Below, piece by piece: positions 33,972 through 44,805 of a DNA stretch of 64,000 nt. The first letter of the stretch is position 1. Each line of letters starts with the position of its first letter. Position numbers and translations under genes: made by a program. Origin of the DNA: Buxus sempervirens (Eukaryota; Streptophyta; Magnoliopsida; Buxales; Buxaceae); the NCBI GenBank assembly GCA_947561395.2, contig OX387184.1, forward strand, positions 23,798,766 to 23,862,765. Direction: 5' to 3'. The notes under the pieces are model-generated. The model ran no database searches. It had not been told where the DNA came from and was given only the letters and a program-made list of their open reading frames with translations.

Positions 33972-34546
33972 TAGGGCTTATCATTGCGCGGGTTCAGGCT
34001 GGGCCATAGGTCACCCATAAGTGATGTGGCCTCTATCCAAGCCCACCCAGCTCGATGATCGGGCTTGTGATTTAATGTCCAAGCCCATTCAATGAGCATA
34101 CTTAAATGCCCAAGGCCGACCAAGCTTGCCTAACAATAATCACTTAGACATCCAATTTTATACTTCTAAAGAAGGCAAAAACATTAATCTTTTCTATTTA
34201 TGACAATTCAAAAAAATATTGGAAAGAAATTTCACATGCCAACAAAAAAGTATCACCATTTTGAAGAAGAGATGGAGGAGTAAAGACTTGTGAAGTAGAT
34301 TTAAGTAGTTTAGGATTAGAAAACAAAGTATTGATTAAATAATAATAAGTGAAAAAACTAATTAAACAATTAAAGTTTGGGCCGGCCCGACATTTCTTAT
34401 TTTTTATCAAACCCGTCCAAAGTTTTTTGGCTTTTAAAAATTAATCCCAGCCTGGCCGTATGGTTAACCATTGCATGATCAAATCCATCTAAAAGCGGAC
34501 CGGTCAGCTCGGACTGGATGGGTCGCCTGGCCCATGAACACCCTTA
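33972..34546. mobile_element. 575-bp non-autonomous hAT (MITE)
   Basis: Flanked by a perfect 8-bp target duplication CTTCCAAT (33964-33971 and 34547-34554). The ends read TAGGGCTTATCAT and, in reverse complement, TAAGGGTGTTCAT: short imperfect inverted repeats beginning TA(G/A)GG as in plant hAT elements. The ends are GC-rich with GGGCC motifs and the middle is AT-rich and non-coding, a typical deletion derivative moved by a related hAT transposase. Confidence 0.88.
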
Positions 34547-34554
34547 CTTCCAAT

Positions 34555-36724
34555 TAAATGAAATGGCAGTGATTCAGACTTCTTTGGCTCCCGATAGTAT
34601 TTTCCATTTCCAAGCATAGGCTTTGCTTCCTTGGTCTACAAGATGACAATAACAAACCATTAGAACCAGCTCTCAAAGCTGTACCGTATGTAGTGTCACA
34701 GTCAATCAAGTACAATACAGAACTAATTGCTTCTATCAAGTGATAATGTGTTACGTGCTTGCTCAAAAGCCTCAAGGTTTATGGAGACTTCCTTGGTTAA
34801 GCACTTTAACATTTAGGATTCTCCACTTAACATTTAGGATCATAACACTGGTGTGAATCACATGGGTTCCAATATCATGATCGATGTTATTGATCCATCC
34901 ATAGTTACGATCTAGCGTTGTAAGCCCTCCCCATAGATAACTCCATTCCTCTTCAATACAACTTTAAGGACAAGAAGAAGAAGAAGAAGACAAGGTCACC
35001 GATCGGTGGTAGGTTTGCGCTTAAGTGGAAGGAGAAACTGTTGAGAGCTACTTCTCCGTACGGGTAGCCTATCTCTACTCCTTATAGATGAGCCCATATC
35101 CATATCCATTTCACGTTATCAAACGAGATTACAACATAAAAAAGTGCTTTATTAAGCTAAAAGCCAAAATAAGCAATTAATTGAGCAATCCAAACAAAGC
35201 CCTAATAATGTAATTATGGGTTAAGAAAGTGATTTATTAAATTAAAATTATAAATTAGCATTTAATCGAGCTGTGCCAAGTGCATTCCCACTATTTAATT
35301 GGTGATAAATTGCAATAAAAACATGATTCTGTCTAATCACAAAGGAAATCAGGCAAACTTTATGGTTTTGTGTTAATTATTCCTTCTTCTTCTTTTTTCC
35401 CTTTTTTTTCTGTTGAGAGGAAAAAAAAAATAAGGATCAAAATTAAAGTGAACTGTGTATGGTTCTGAATGATTGTTTGCAACGATTATCGATTTACAAT
35501 CCCAAATGGATTTCAAAGTTCCAATCTGGTAGATCAAATGGGTTTGATATAAACGAAAATCAATTAATTTACATATTTTAATGGGCGATATAACTTTGAA
35601 AACCAAAAGATTTCAGTTCAGACGACATACCCTATCTCATTCGAAGATCTAAGCACAAGTACGCAATCAGAGAGATGAAAATATCTAGAAAACATATAGA
35701 GAGAGAGGAAAAGCTTAAATCTGTTTGCTTTAACATAAAAATGGAATCTTTACTTTCTTTTCTTCTCGGACAGAGAGAGAGAGAGAGAGAGGGGCGAGCA
35801 TGTAACAGAAGAGCCAAACTTACAAACCACGCAAAGGTCAGGATTGCAAGCATTAAGCTTCTGTATCGTTGTCGGAGAAGAGATTCGCGCAGGGGACCGG
35901 CCCGACTTGTCACTCGAATAACGCATTGGCCATTCGATTTCAGACGCCGCTTTCTCCCCTCGCTTCTCCTTTCACAAGACGAACAATAAGGACCTTTGTT
36001 TACATCCCTAACCTCTTCTAGCTTTTCCAAATATACCCCTCAACAATTTTCTTTATTCTCCCTCCCAACAAATATGCATGGATCTCATTTTGAGATGTCA
36101 TGTATGCAACAAGATTCCCTACCATACCCTACCACAACAAGTATGGGTTGTTATGACTCTCAAGTAGGGTTGATTATCAGCCAGGCCTTATACCTAATCT
36201 GTTTAAAACTCATGACGCTCCTGCTTTGGATATGCGAATTTACGCTCTTTATCCAAACCCCTTCTAAATTCGCGAATTACAACTTGTAAGAACGCGCTCT
36301 CAACATCGAAATCACGATTAGACTTATCTAAATCATTATTTGACTTGATCATCCCTATTTTAACTCTAAATTTAGGAAGATTATAAGTATTTGATAATTT
36401 TTAATATTAATTAGATGATAATAGAAATCTAATCAAATAAAAATTGGAAAAGTCTTGGGAGAGGTTATAGGAGAAAATAAATGCTTATCTTAATTTCTCT
36501 TGTTAATTTAATATTTATCCCTTGTTAACTTTTGTCTTTCCAACCCTTATCTTTGCATGCAACTACTCTTACGACGAGCGACATGAACCTTTGAGATATA
36601 TATATATATAAAATAGCATGTGTGCACGCTCTAAAGGCGCTTTGGACCATAGGCGATTTTTAATATTGATGCTCTCACGCTCTGGCTCTTGATCTCGCTC
36701 TCGCTCTACACTTTGGTAACTAAA
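34555..36724. other. Unassigned stretch, possible host flank
   Basis: No gene recognised. It has a short GAA run (near 34970), an AG-type microsatellite at about 35772-35792 and a TA run at about 36596-36610. A 132-codon frame on the minus strand (35632-36030) has one hydrophobic segment, but it runs through the microsatellite and resembles nothing I know. It may include the 5' region of a host gene on the minus strand; I cannot support one. Confidence 0.4.
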
Positions 36725-36726
36725 GG

Positions 36727-36800
36727 CTAGGTCGGCATGGGCATAGTACGGCCCAGCACGCTTAAAGCGTGCCCATGCCCGGCCCGACATGTGACCAACC
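36727..36800 (+). repeat. hAT left terminal and subterminal repeats
   Basis: CTAGGTCGGCATGGGCATAG followed by GC-rich subterminal motifs, including the inverted pair GGCATGGGC and GCCCATGCC. The partner is at about 63120-63306. Confidence 0.6.
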
Positions 36801-37193
36801 TAGCAAGGCACTGTCCACATCAAGCGGGCGTGCCTACTAGGGCTGCAACTTGGTTCGAGTAAACCCGAAACCAACCAGAACCAAACCGATTTCAGTTCGG
36901 TTCGGTTCGGTTCGGTTCGGTTCGGTTATTTAAAAGTTCGGTTCGGTTTTGGTTCTTAAAAAACTAACCCGAATTAAATCGGTTTGGTTTTGGGTTAAGT
37001 GTTCAGTTAAACCGAACCGAATTAGAATATTTACCTAATCCGAACTGAACTGAACCGAATTATTATATATAAAATTAAAGTTTATAAATTTACCTTTAAA
37101 ATTTAATAAAATTACTATCCCACCCCTCTCTTAAGTCGATCTCCTTCATACAATTCTTTCAATCTTCCAAACCCTAACCCATTACCCCAACTG

Positions 37194-37984
37194 AAGTGTC
37201 AGCGAGTGCTCATCGTCGCTAGCTCGTTTGTTTGTTTATCCTCTCTTTTTCGTTTTGCTTTTGTGTCTTTAATTTGTTCTCTTTCAAGCTTCTCTAATGG
37301 TGCCCAAGGCAGATAAGAAGCCCGCTGTCGCTGAAGAGGAGAAGAAGGCTGAGAAGGCTCCTGTTGCAGAGAAGAAGCCCAAGGCTGAGAAGAAGCTCCT
37401 GAAGGAAGTGGCTTCTTTGGACAAAAATAAGAAGAGATCGAAGAAGAGTGTCGAGACTTACAAGATCTACATCTTCAAGGTCTTGAAGCAGGTCCATCCT
37501 GATATCGGCATCTCCAGTAAGGCCATGGGATCATGAACAGCTTCATCAATGATATCTTTGAGAAGCTCGCATAGGAAGCTTCGTGGCTCGCCAGGTACAA
37601 TAAGAAGCCGACCATCACATCTCGGGAGATCCAGACTGCTGTTCGTTTGGTGTTGCCCGGAGAGCTTGCGAAGCATGCGGTTTCTGAAGGGACCAAGGCG
37701 GTCACTAAATTTACCAGTTCTTAGAGTTTCGTCGATTAGGGTTTCTGGTTCAAGGATTTTGTGGATTTAGTTTTTGACGATGGGTTTATTGTACTCAACG
37801 GTTTGTGAACGTATATGCGTATTTGATTTCTCATCATCGATCGCATTAAACTTGGATTAGGTTTTCTGGTGTAAAGATTAGCCTTATCTTTTAATGTTGT
37901 TTTCTTTAGGTTTTGTAATTTTCAACTCAACGATGAATGAAAGATAGTTTTTTCTGCTAAAAAAAAAAAGTGTCGACGAGTGCC
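37194..37984 (+). mobile_element. H2B retrocopy with poly(A) tail and target duplication
   Basis: The copy is bounded by AAGTGTCAGCGAGTGC (37194-37209) and AAGTGTCGACGAGTGC (37969-37984), a 16-base duplication with two mismatches, and ends in an 11-base A run (37959-37969) directly before the right duplication. It includes a short 5' UTR, the H2B reading region and a 3' UTR of about 230 bases. This is the signature of LINE-driven retroposition of a polyadenylated plant histone mRNA. Confidence 0.85.
37297..37724 (+). pseudogene. Histone H2B processed pseudogene
   Basis: Histone H2B pairs with H2A in the nucleosome core. The first 78 codons are open: a Lys/Ala/Glu-rich plant amino tail ([20 protein letters not shown]), then [18 protein letters not shown] and [12 protein letters not shown] of the histone fold. 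At about 37528 one base is missing compared with the usual GIMNSF codons, shifting the frame. The rest, readable in the next frame, gives [39 protein letters not shown] and KAVTKFTSS with a stop at 37722-37724; a second lesion turns the usual Gln codon in LAQEAS into a stop near 37573. Total length matches plant H2B (about 145 residues). It lies inside a transposon and is not expected to be functional. Confidence 0.93.
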
Positions 37985-38124
37985 AAGTCAGCCGACCGCT
38001 GATTCCCATCCTCATCTGCTTCAGGTAATCCCCTCCTTTCCCTCTCTTTCGCGTCTCTTTCCCTCCCTCCCTCCTTCTCGTCTTTACCTCCTTCCCTCAC
38101 TCTCGTCTCGCTTGCTCCCTCCCT

Positions 38125-38130
<6 letters not shown>

Positions 38131-38170
<40 letters not shown>
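38131..38170 (+). repeat. (CT)n microsatellite
   Basis: About 20 CT units in a pyrimidine-rich leader just before the SPT5-like start codon; pyrimidine-rich 5' UTRs of this kind are common in plant genes. Confidence 0.9.
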
Positions 38171-38173
<3 letters not shown>

Positions 38174-38209
38174 GAGATATCTAGTTTCCCTCTCAAAGAA
38201 ACCCTAGCA

Positions 38210-38480
38210 ATGCCTCGCAGAGACGAAGATGAAGATTTGGATGAATACGAGGAAGAAGACGAAGAGGATGCAGGCGGTCGCAGCAGAAAACGCGGACGAT
38301 CCGACTTTATTGATGATGCTGCGGAGGAGGATGATGAAGAAGAGGACGAAGAAGACGATTGTGATAGTCGTCATAGGAGGTAGAAGAGGCATTTGGGGTC
38401 TGAATTCTTCGAACTCGAAGCCACTGTCAATAGCGATGACGAAGAGGAGGAAGAAGAAGGGGAAGACGATACTAGTTTTC
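38210..38480 (+). pseudogene. SPT5-like transcription elongation factor, captured 5' fragment
   Basis: From ATG at 38210 the frame reads MPRRDEDEDLDEYEEEDEED, SRKRGRSDFIDDAAEEDDEE and, past an in-frame stop at 38381-38383, KRHLGSEFFELEA and SDDEEEEEEGEDD. Acidic runs around RKRGRS(N/D)FIDD are the amino-terminal signature of plant SPT5, the partner of SPT4 in transcription elongation by RNA polymerase II. Only this first-exon portion is present; the NGN and KOW domains are absent and the sequence beyond about 38480 looks intronic. The GAAACCCTAGCA leader before the ATG is typical of a plant 5' UTR. I infer capture of genomic DNA by the hAT. An unrelated acidic nuclear protein is the alternative. 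Confidence 0.7.
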
Positions 38481-38943
38481 GTCAATACTCTTTAGTTTGT
38501 GATAATATATGCTTGGTTAGCTTGTTCTGTGGTTCGAATTTGGTCTCAGGGCTTGAAGGCTGAAGCCAGAGGTACGCTCAATGTCAACCAGAGTCGAGTT
38601 TAATGGTTACCTGATCTAGATCTTTTTATTCTGGGGATTCGATAGGTGGGTGCTGATCATGCTAATGGCTACCTGAAAAATGTGGTAGCAATACAATTAC
38701 TTTGTAAATCGTTTCTCTTCTTTGCCTATTATTTTTTGGTGTTGTTGAATGATGACAGACATGATCGTGTTAGCCCGATCAGAACTGAACCGATCTCATG
38801 TAATTCGGTTCGGTTTGGGTTTCGGTTATTATAATTAACTTCATTTCAGTTCGGTTTTGGGTTGAATCTGTGTAGTTTCGGTTTGGTCTTGGGTTAACAT
38901 CAACCTGGACCGAATCGAACCGAGTTGCACCCCTAGTGCCTGC

Positions 38944-39682
38944 CATTAGGCTCGTCGTGCCGGACGCGAGGCACGACAAACAACTAACCGTTTTTCCCCC
39001 CCAAAAAGTGTTTTTTTTAAATTTCCTTTTACCATTTTATCCCCCAACAACTATATAATAGCCATATTTGGGCGGTATATTTGTAATTGATTGTAAGTGA
39101 CCATTTCTACCCTTCCAACGGCCAAATAACAACCATATTTGAGGGTAGAGGTGGTAAAAAGCCCTTTTGGTTTTCTATAAAAAGGACTAACCCTTCCCAT
39201 TCAAAACCACACCTCTTCTACAATATCTCTTACCTTCTTCATCTTTATAGCTTTCAAGTAATTGTTTTTAATAAATGGCTTAAGCATCAAATGTGGGAAG
39301 TGGATTATAGAGGTTTAAGGCTTCAACTACAAAGTTCAAGCTTCATTCTCAAGAAGTATTCTTCTATTTAATTTTTGATTTTAAATATTATATATATGAG
39401 TAAGTTTCTCCTTCTACCTTTCTTATTATTTGAAAGCCTAGTATAGTGGGTGACATACTATGTAGCTAAGTGCATCTCTATGAAAATTCTGTCACAAAGG
39501 ACGAGATAATTGCCTAAGGAAACTGGGTTTTAAACGGGACCATTTGTGACTCTTCCAGTTACATGGGAATTTTCCTGGTGCATTTTTGCATGCATTGTTC
39601 CTTATTTTACTATAGGCAATGTATCACAAAAAATTATTATCATATTATTTACTAAGTCATTTATTTTTTTACAAATTTGAAA
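38944..39682 (+). other. hAT 5' untranslated region
   Basis: Non-coding, between the Pack-hAT insertion and the transposase start. It has a TATA-like TTCTATAAAAAGGAC near 39172-39186, so the hAT promoter may lie here. Several short frames have no recognisable content. Confidence 0.5.
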
Positions 39683-41107
39683 ATGGACCTTAGGCACCCT
39701 CATTACTTTAACACTGAGGAAAGGGAGTATCTTAGACCCCTTTGTGACCCACCTTTTTTTGAAGATTTTGATGAGACTCAACCCCCATATAGTGACCTTC
39801 CCATCCTAGATAATGACCCTGAGTGCCCTCCCCTCCAAGATTCCATTAGAAATGGGATCATCTTCAAGACCACCTAGGAGCAGTAAGAGGAGTAGAACCT
39901 CTGGTGTCTGGAAAAATTTTGCAATTCAAACTATAGGAAGGGAAGAGGGCAGCTTATAACCACAGCAAAAAAATATTAGCTGCAAAAGTTCAGGTGTTAC
40001 AAGCCACTTTTAGCGGTATTTGCAGAAATACCTTCCAAAACATGGCCAACTAGACCCCAGGCAAACCTAACTTTCCACCAGTAGCTCCAATTTGGGAAGC
40101 TTTATTTTTAACCAAGAAGTGGCTGGGCAAGAAATTGTTAAGTGGGCAATACAAGATGAATTACCCTTTAGACTAATAGAAGATAAAAGATTTAACCGTC
40201 TAATAACCAAATATCTAGCACCAGGATTTAAACTATTCTAATGCCACACTCTAAGAAGTGATGCTTGTAAATTATATATACGCATGAAACAAGGATTAAT
40301 AGATACTTTTTCAAACTGTAGTTTTAATGTGGCTTTAACCTTAAATATCTGGACAAATAGACAAAACATAAGTTTTTTAACTATAACTGCACATTATATA
40401 AATGAGAATTGGAGCATGGAAAAAAGAATAATAACTTTTGTGTCACTTTCTAGAACAGCTAAAGTAGATGCTATAGCATAGAATATAAGAGAGTATAAAT
40501 TACAATGTAAAATAATTGCTTTAACACTTGATAACTAATAATGTTGTAATAGACACACTAAGACAACACTTAAGTTTAAATATAGATGTATGTTTATTTC
40601 ATATTCAATGTGCTTGTCACATCCTAAATTTAGTTGTGCAAGATGGATTAAAAATTGTGCAATGTCATTTAATGAATATTAGATACATAGTAAGATTTTT
40701 AAAATAATCTAGCAAAACTGCTAGATAATTTAAAAATTATTGTACAAGTTTGGGAAAGAAATATAAAAAAATTACCTTAGATTTTGACCATATATGGAAT
40801 TCAACATATTTAATTTTAGATGCTGCACTAGCATTTAAACAAGAACTTACACTATTTTATAAAACAAAAGTGTTTGGAAGTGAACTAGAAGAACTTGACT
40901 GGCAAATAACAGAAATTTTAAGAGAATTTTTAAAAGTTTTTTTGATGCAACAACATTGTTATCGGGGGTTTATTACCCAACATCCCCGAATATTTTAAAT
41001 ATACTATTTCAAATAAGTTGTTGCTTTGAAAAATATGAAGCCATGCCCGTTGCTAATGCTATTTGCCCAGTAATGGAATTTAAAATTTTAAAATATTGGC
41101 AGGAAAT

Positions 41108-41112
41108 GCCCC
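41108..41112. repeat. Target duplication GCCCC, left copy (element B)
   Basis: GCCCC before the 5' LTR; the identical copy is at 59950-59954, and the transposase sequence reads straight across one copy. Confidence 0.93.
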
Positions 41113-43478
41113 TGTTAGCACCTCATTTTTGCATCCCAAAAAATGAAGAAAATGAAAATTTCAATTAAAAAGTCAAACCCTGAGGGGGCCAAAAATTGAC
41201 TTTTGATTCAAGTAAATTTGGTCATCAAACTTCATCTCATTGAAAAGAGCATTTCGGCACGGTTCCAACGCAACTGAATTTGCTGGAATCGGAGTCCAGA
41301 TGAGAAAATTCTGAGCTGGTCAAACTTTTGGGGTGACTTTTTGCTCGACCCCAATTCAGCTGCTAAACTTGATCCCAATGGATAGGTGGTTCCGAGCCGG
41401 TTCCAACGACACTAAGTTTGCTGAAATCGGACACCGAACGAAGAAGTTATGAGCAGTTGAAGTTTTAGAAAAACTGCCCATGTGGCAAAAAAGATAGCAA
41501 AAAATGGAATAAACCAATAAAATAAATGTGTTTATTAATATTTTAATAAAGAGAATCTCGCTTTTTAATAAAATAATCGGAAAAATCAAATGAAAATCTT
41601 GCAAAAAACCAAATTGAATAAAGGTTTGAAATCCAGACATTTTAAAAACGTGCTGGACCGTATTTCAATTACGGGCAAGCTTCTAGAAGAGGACGCACGT
41701 CGCTGTACGGCGGGACACGCGTCCCGTACGGCCGATTCGCAAGATTTGGAAATGTGCGTTTTTCGCCCGTATTTGTATTACGGGCAAAGCATGCCCGTAC
41801 TTGAAGTACGGGCAAGGCACGCCCGTACTTCAAATACGGGCACGCCCCTTTTTGCCTATAAATAGAGAGGCCCCCCCCCCCCTCATTTCAACAAGCCTTC
41901 CCCCTTAGCCTCTCTGCTCTTCCTCTTTGCCAACCACGGCAAACCTTTGCCCAATTACCACCACCCCCACACCCAAACCCGTTTAATACCCAAAATGCCC
42001 TTGTCATCCCAAAACCCTGTCTAAAACCCCAAATGCCTCTTTTTGAACCCAACCTCCTACCAAACCCCTCTCAAAAATCGACCTAGAAAATTTTGAGGAC
42101 GCGGAAGCACTGCTTAAATTGTCGGAGAACCGTAACACCAACCAAACAACTAATCACATTGTATGTATGTTCTTATTTTAAATTAAGTGAATTTTGGTTT
42201 TATTTTTCTCTTCCTCATTGCCTCTTTTCGTTTTTATGTTATTTCTAACACTGTTTTGAGTGTTGCATATGATGAGGAATTGCATCTAAAAGTGGTTTTT
42301 CCTATGCAAAAAAGAGGTGATAACAAAGGGTTATCAAAAATGTTTCAAAAATGGAAATTTGACTCCATTTGATCACAATTATGGGAAGAAGATTGAAGTT
42401 ATTTTTGAACATCTAATGTCCCCTGTAAATCACCCCTTTCCCATTCCTAAAAGTGATGATGAATAACCAGGAAAGGATCTTGCTTGCTCAAAGAACAAAT
42501 AAGAAGGAAAAGATGGTCATTTGAACTAAAAGAAGGAAATGCAACACATTGAAGGAGCTGGAACCATCCCAGAAGATTGCTGAAGACCTCAAAGAAGCCA
42601 CGGAACTGATCCCAAGCAGAATCGGGAGCAGAAATGAAAAACTAGCCGCACCCGTAAACTCAGAGTGGTCCGGTCAGGACTGTGTTTGCTTCACGGGCGA
42701 GCCAAACCGGATTTCGTTCACGGGCAAGGGTGGACCGTATAGAAAATACGGGCAGATGTAAAAGTAATATAAAAAATGTAATTTTTCGGCCTGGTTGGAT
42801 CTATTCCGACCTAAACCGGTTTAAACCGACCCAAGAAGTTGATTGGGCTATTCTTAGCCCTCCATGGACCATATGGGCCCATCTAGACCACCTTGGGCCC
42901 ACACTTTTGACTGGCCTATACCAGGCCTGTTTTCAATAAACAGGCGCAGGCCCCTTGACCTTTGGCTCATGGGCCCATTCCAAGCCCACTAAGCCCAAAT
43001 AAGTTGTAAATAAATAAAGTTTAAATAAATAACCAAATGGGTTACCCAATAACCCAACTGGGCCCAAGGCCCAATCATGGCAACCCACGGGTCTTCCAAC
43101 GGGACTTGGGCCTGACCCATTTCACCTAGATAAATAAGATAAAATCAAAATAAAAGGGACCCACACCTTCAGAGGGTCCCACCAGACCAAATAAAGCAGC
43201 ATGCTGGTCTAGGAAGGGTGAACTTGACTCAAAAACCAGGGAGACCCCAAAGGACCCGTCGAACCGACGGGGCAGGCTGGGGTGTCTTAGGGTTTCCCCA
43301 GACGTAACTGAGGACTTAGCTAGAACTCTGAAAAGCCACAGACCAGACTTAGACCCGGATAGGGCAAACACCGTGTCTGCCTGCACCTTTCAGGCAGTGG
43401 CGACTCCGAAAGTCCCGAGGCACGCACAAACCCAACGTGCGCCCCGTGTGCGATCTAGGCCAGGTTTAGGTGCGCACA
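41113..43478 (+). repeat. Element B 5' LTR
   Basis: TGTTAGCACC...GTGCGCACA, 2,366 bp. Two copies of the TTCCAACG motif (138-bp spacing), palindrome block, TATA box at 41857-41864, donor-like TTGTATGTATG near 42160, and a GGGCCC-rich second half. Confidence 0.95.
41660..41850 (+). promoter_or_regulatory. CCCGTA..TACGGG palindrome block in 5' LTR B
   Basis: Dyads such as CCCGTACTTGAAGTACGGG and GGGACACGCGTCCC, ending a few bases before the TATA box. The 3' LTR (58085-58310) has one extra dyad unit of about 37 bp. A related set lies downstream at about 42650-42760. Confidence 0.8.
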
Positions 43479-43481
43479 GCT

Positions 43482-43500
43482 TGGCTACTCCGCTGGGGAC
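43482..43500 (+). other. Element B primer-binding site
   Basis: TGGCTACTCCGCTGGGGAC, three bases after the LTR and the same type as in A and C. Confidence 0.8.
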
Positions 43501-44805
43501 CCCTCAACCCAGTCGGACCCTGGTTATCAAATGAGTCAACTTAGGTGGATATAAGCAGATTTAGGAAGTACTTCTTGTCCAACCTTAGTGGTTTATGGAA
43601 CTTATGCAATTACATGGTATTGGGGGATCCTGTCATAAGGACGAGATAATTGCCTAAGGAAAGTGGAATTTAAGCGATTCCCTGTGACCCTCCACTTACC
43701 TGGGGATCCACCCAAGCATTGTATTGCATACTGTTCTGTATTCTCACTATAAAAGTGACATTAAGGAACCCTTAATCAGCCCATTATCTGAGAATCACCC
43801 GCACAGACACAGCACTTAGCTCCACTGCACATACAAGCACCTCACTACATCGTGAATGAACTTTTAACTGCGTGGGGTGACATGCATGAGGGAGTCTGCA
43901 TGGATGATCCGAACTGAATGCTATCTGCACCATGTGAATGCTCTTCTTAACCAAAACCTAGATCTCTCTAGCAGCCACCCTTCTTCAATCGAGAAAATTA
44001 CTTTTGGGATGGTATTAGCCCTACGCTCCCGTGGCTTGCCAGGGAAAGCAGGGTAAACCCATCTCCCCAGGTTTCTGGATTCTTCAAGCGCCATTGGTTT
44101 CTTGCCATGATACGCGAAGGGTCTAGTACTTGGCTCAGACCCTTGAAGGCAGGTGCCTTGGGCTGTGTATCCTTCCCCACCTATTACTTCTGATAAACCC
44201 TGATGTGAGCATGAACATGAATGAACAAATAGGGGTAAAATCAATCTGGGGCATTAACCCCCGCCTTTGTTGGTCTTAACCCTAATTTAAGAAAATTAAC
44301 TCGATTTAATCCGCGCATCCAAGTCGGTCTTGGTTCAGTCGAAAGCCGGCCAGATCAGACAGAAATGGGTCAGAACAGAGGCAGAAAAACCCTAGAGATA
44401 GGATTTCAGCCCACCTGCCGAGTGGCAAATTTGTACCCTCCTTTTGGGTTCTCAACAACCCTAAAGGTGATTCTCTTTCCAGATTTATTTTGTAAATTTC
44501 GCCCTCGAAGGCAAATTGTAAATATTGTTTTCAGTCCGACACTAGGGGCAGATGAAAGAGCAGATGAAAGGGCAGATGAAAGAAAATGCCAGCTAAGACC
44601 TGAATGTATTCTCCAAACATTTAAATGGCATAACCCTTAAGACCCCATAACTTGAGTGCTTGGATTTGATTCTTGTGATTGATAATTACATAAACTACTT
44701 AAGCATTAATTTAATTTTTGCATATCTTGTTGCATGCCTTAGACTAATTTAGAGTTTTTGGTGGAAAACCCTAAATTGATTTGGAATTTCAATCGGATAG
44801 TCGGC
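43501..44805 (+). other. Element B leader before ORF1
   Basis: Non-coding and homologous in reverse complement to element C's leader at about 25300-26430. It has a pyrimidine-CAG site (ATTCTCTTTCCAG near 44470-44482) that could act as an acceptor and a short GCAGATGAAAG repeat near 44550. Confidence 0.5.

Larger units (their letters stand above)
36838..38935. mobile_element. Pack-type non-autonomous hAT carrying host gene pieces
   Basis: 2,098 bp. The ends read TAGGGCTGCAACTTGGTTCG and, in reverse complement, TAGGGGTGCAACTCGGTTCG, an 18-of-20 inverted repeat. It is flanked by 8-bp duplications GTGCCTAC (36830-36837) and GTGCCTGC (38936-38943), differing at one base. Subterminal regions are packed with GGTTCGGTT motifs. 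The interior contains no transposase but has an H2B retrocopy and an SPT5-like 5' gene fragment with what looks like its 5' UTR and intron, so it fits gene capture by a hAT. It sits in the left subterminal region of the larger hAT. Confidence 0.85.

Noticed and set aside
35632-36030. 132-codon minus-strand protein gene
   Set aside because: It runs through a GA/CT microsatellite, has no recognisable domain and only one weak hydrophobic segment.
36890-36930. TTCGG repeats resembling a telomere repeat
   Set aside because: The unit is GGTTC, not the plant TTTAGGG, and it belongs to the subterminal region of the Pack-hAT.
37297-37536. Working histone H2B gene
   Set aside because: The reading frame is shifted and stopped within the histone fold, and the copy has a poly(A) tail and target duplication inside a transposon.
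42187-42372. 61-codon frame identical in both LTRs of element B (also 58650-58835)
   Set aside because: Its presence in both copies only reflects LTR identity; it overlaps no known LTR protein and is short.
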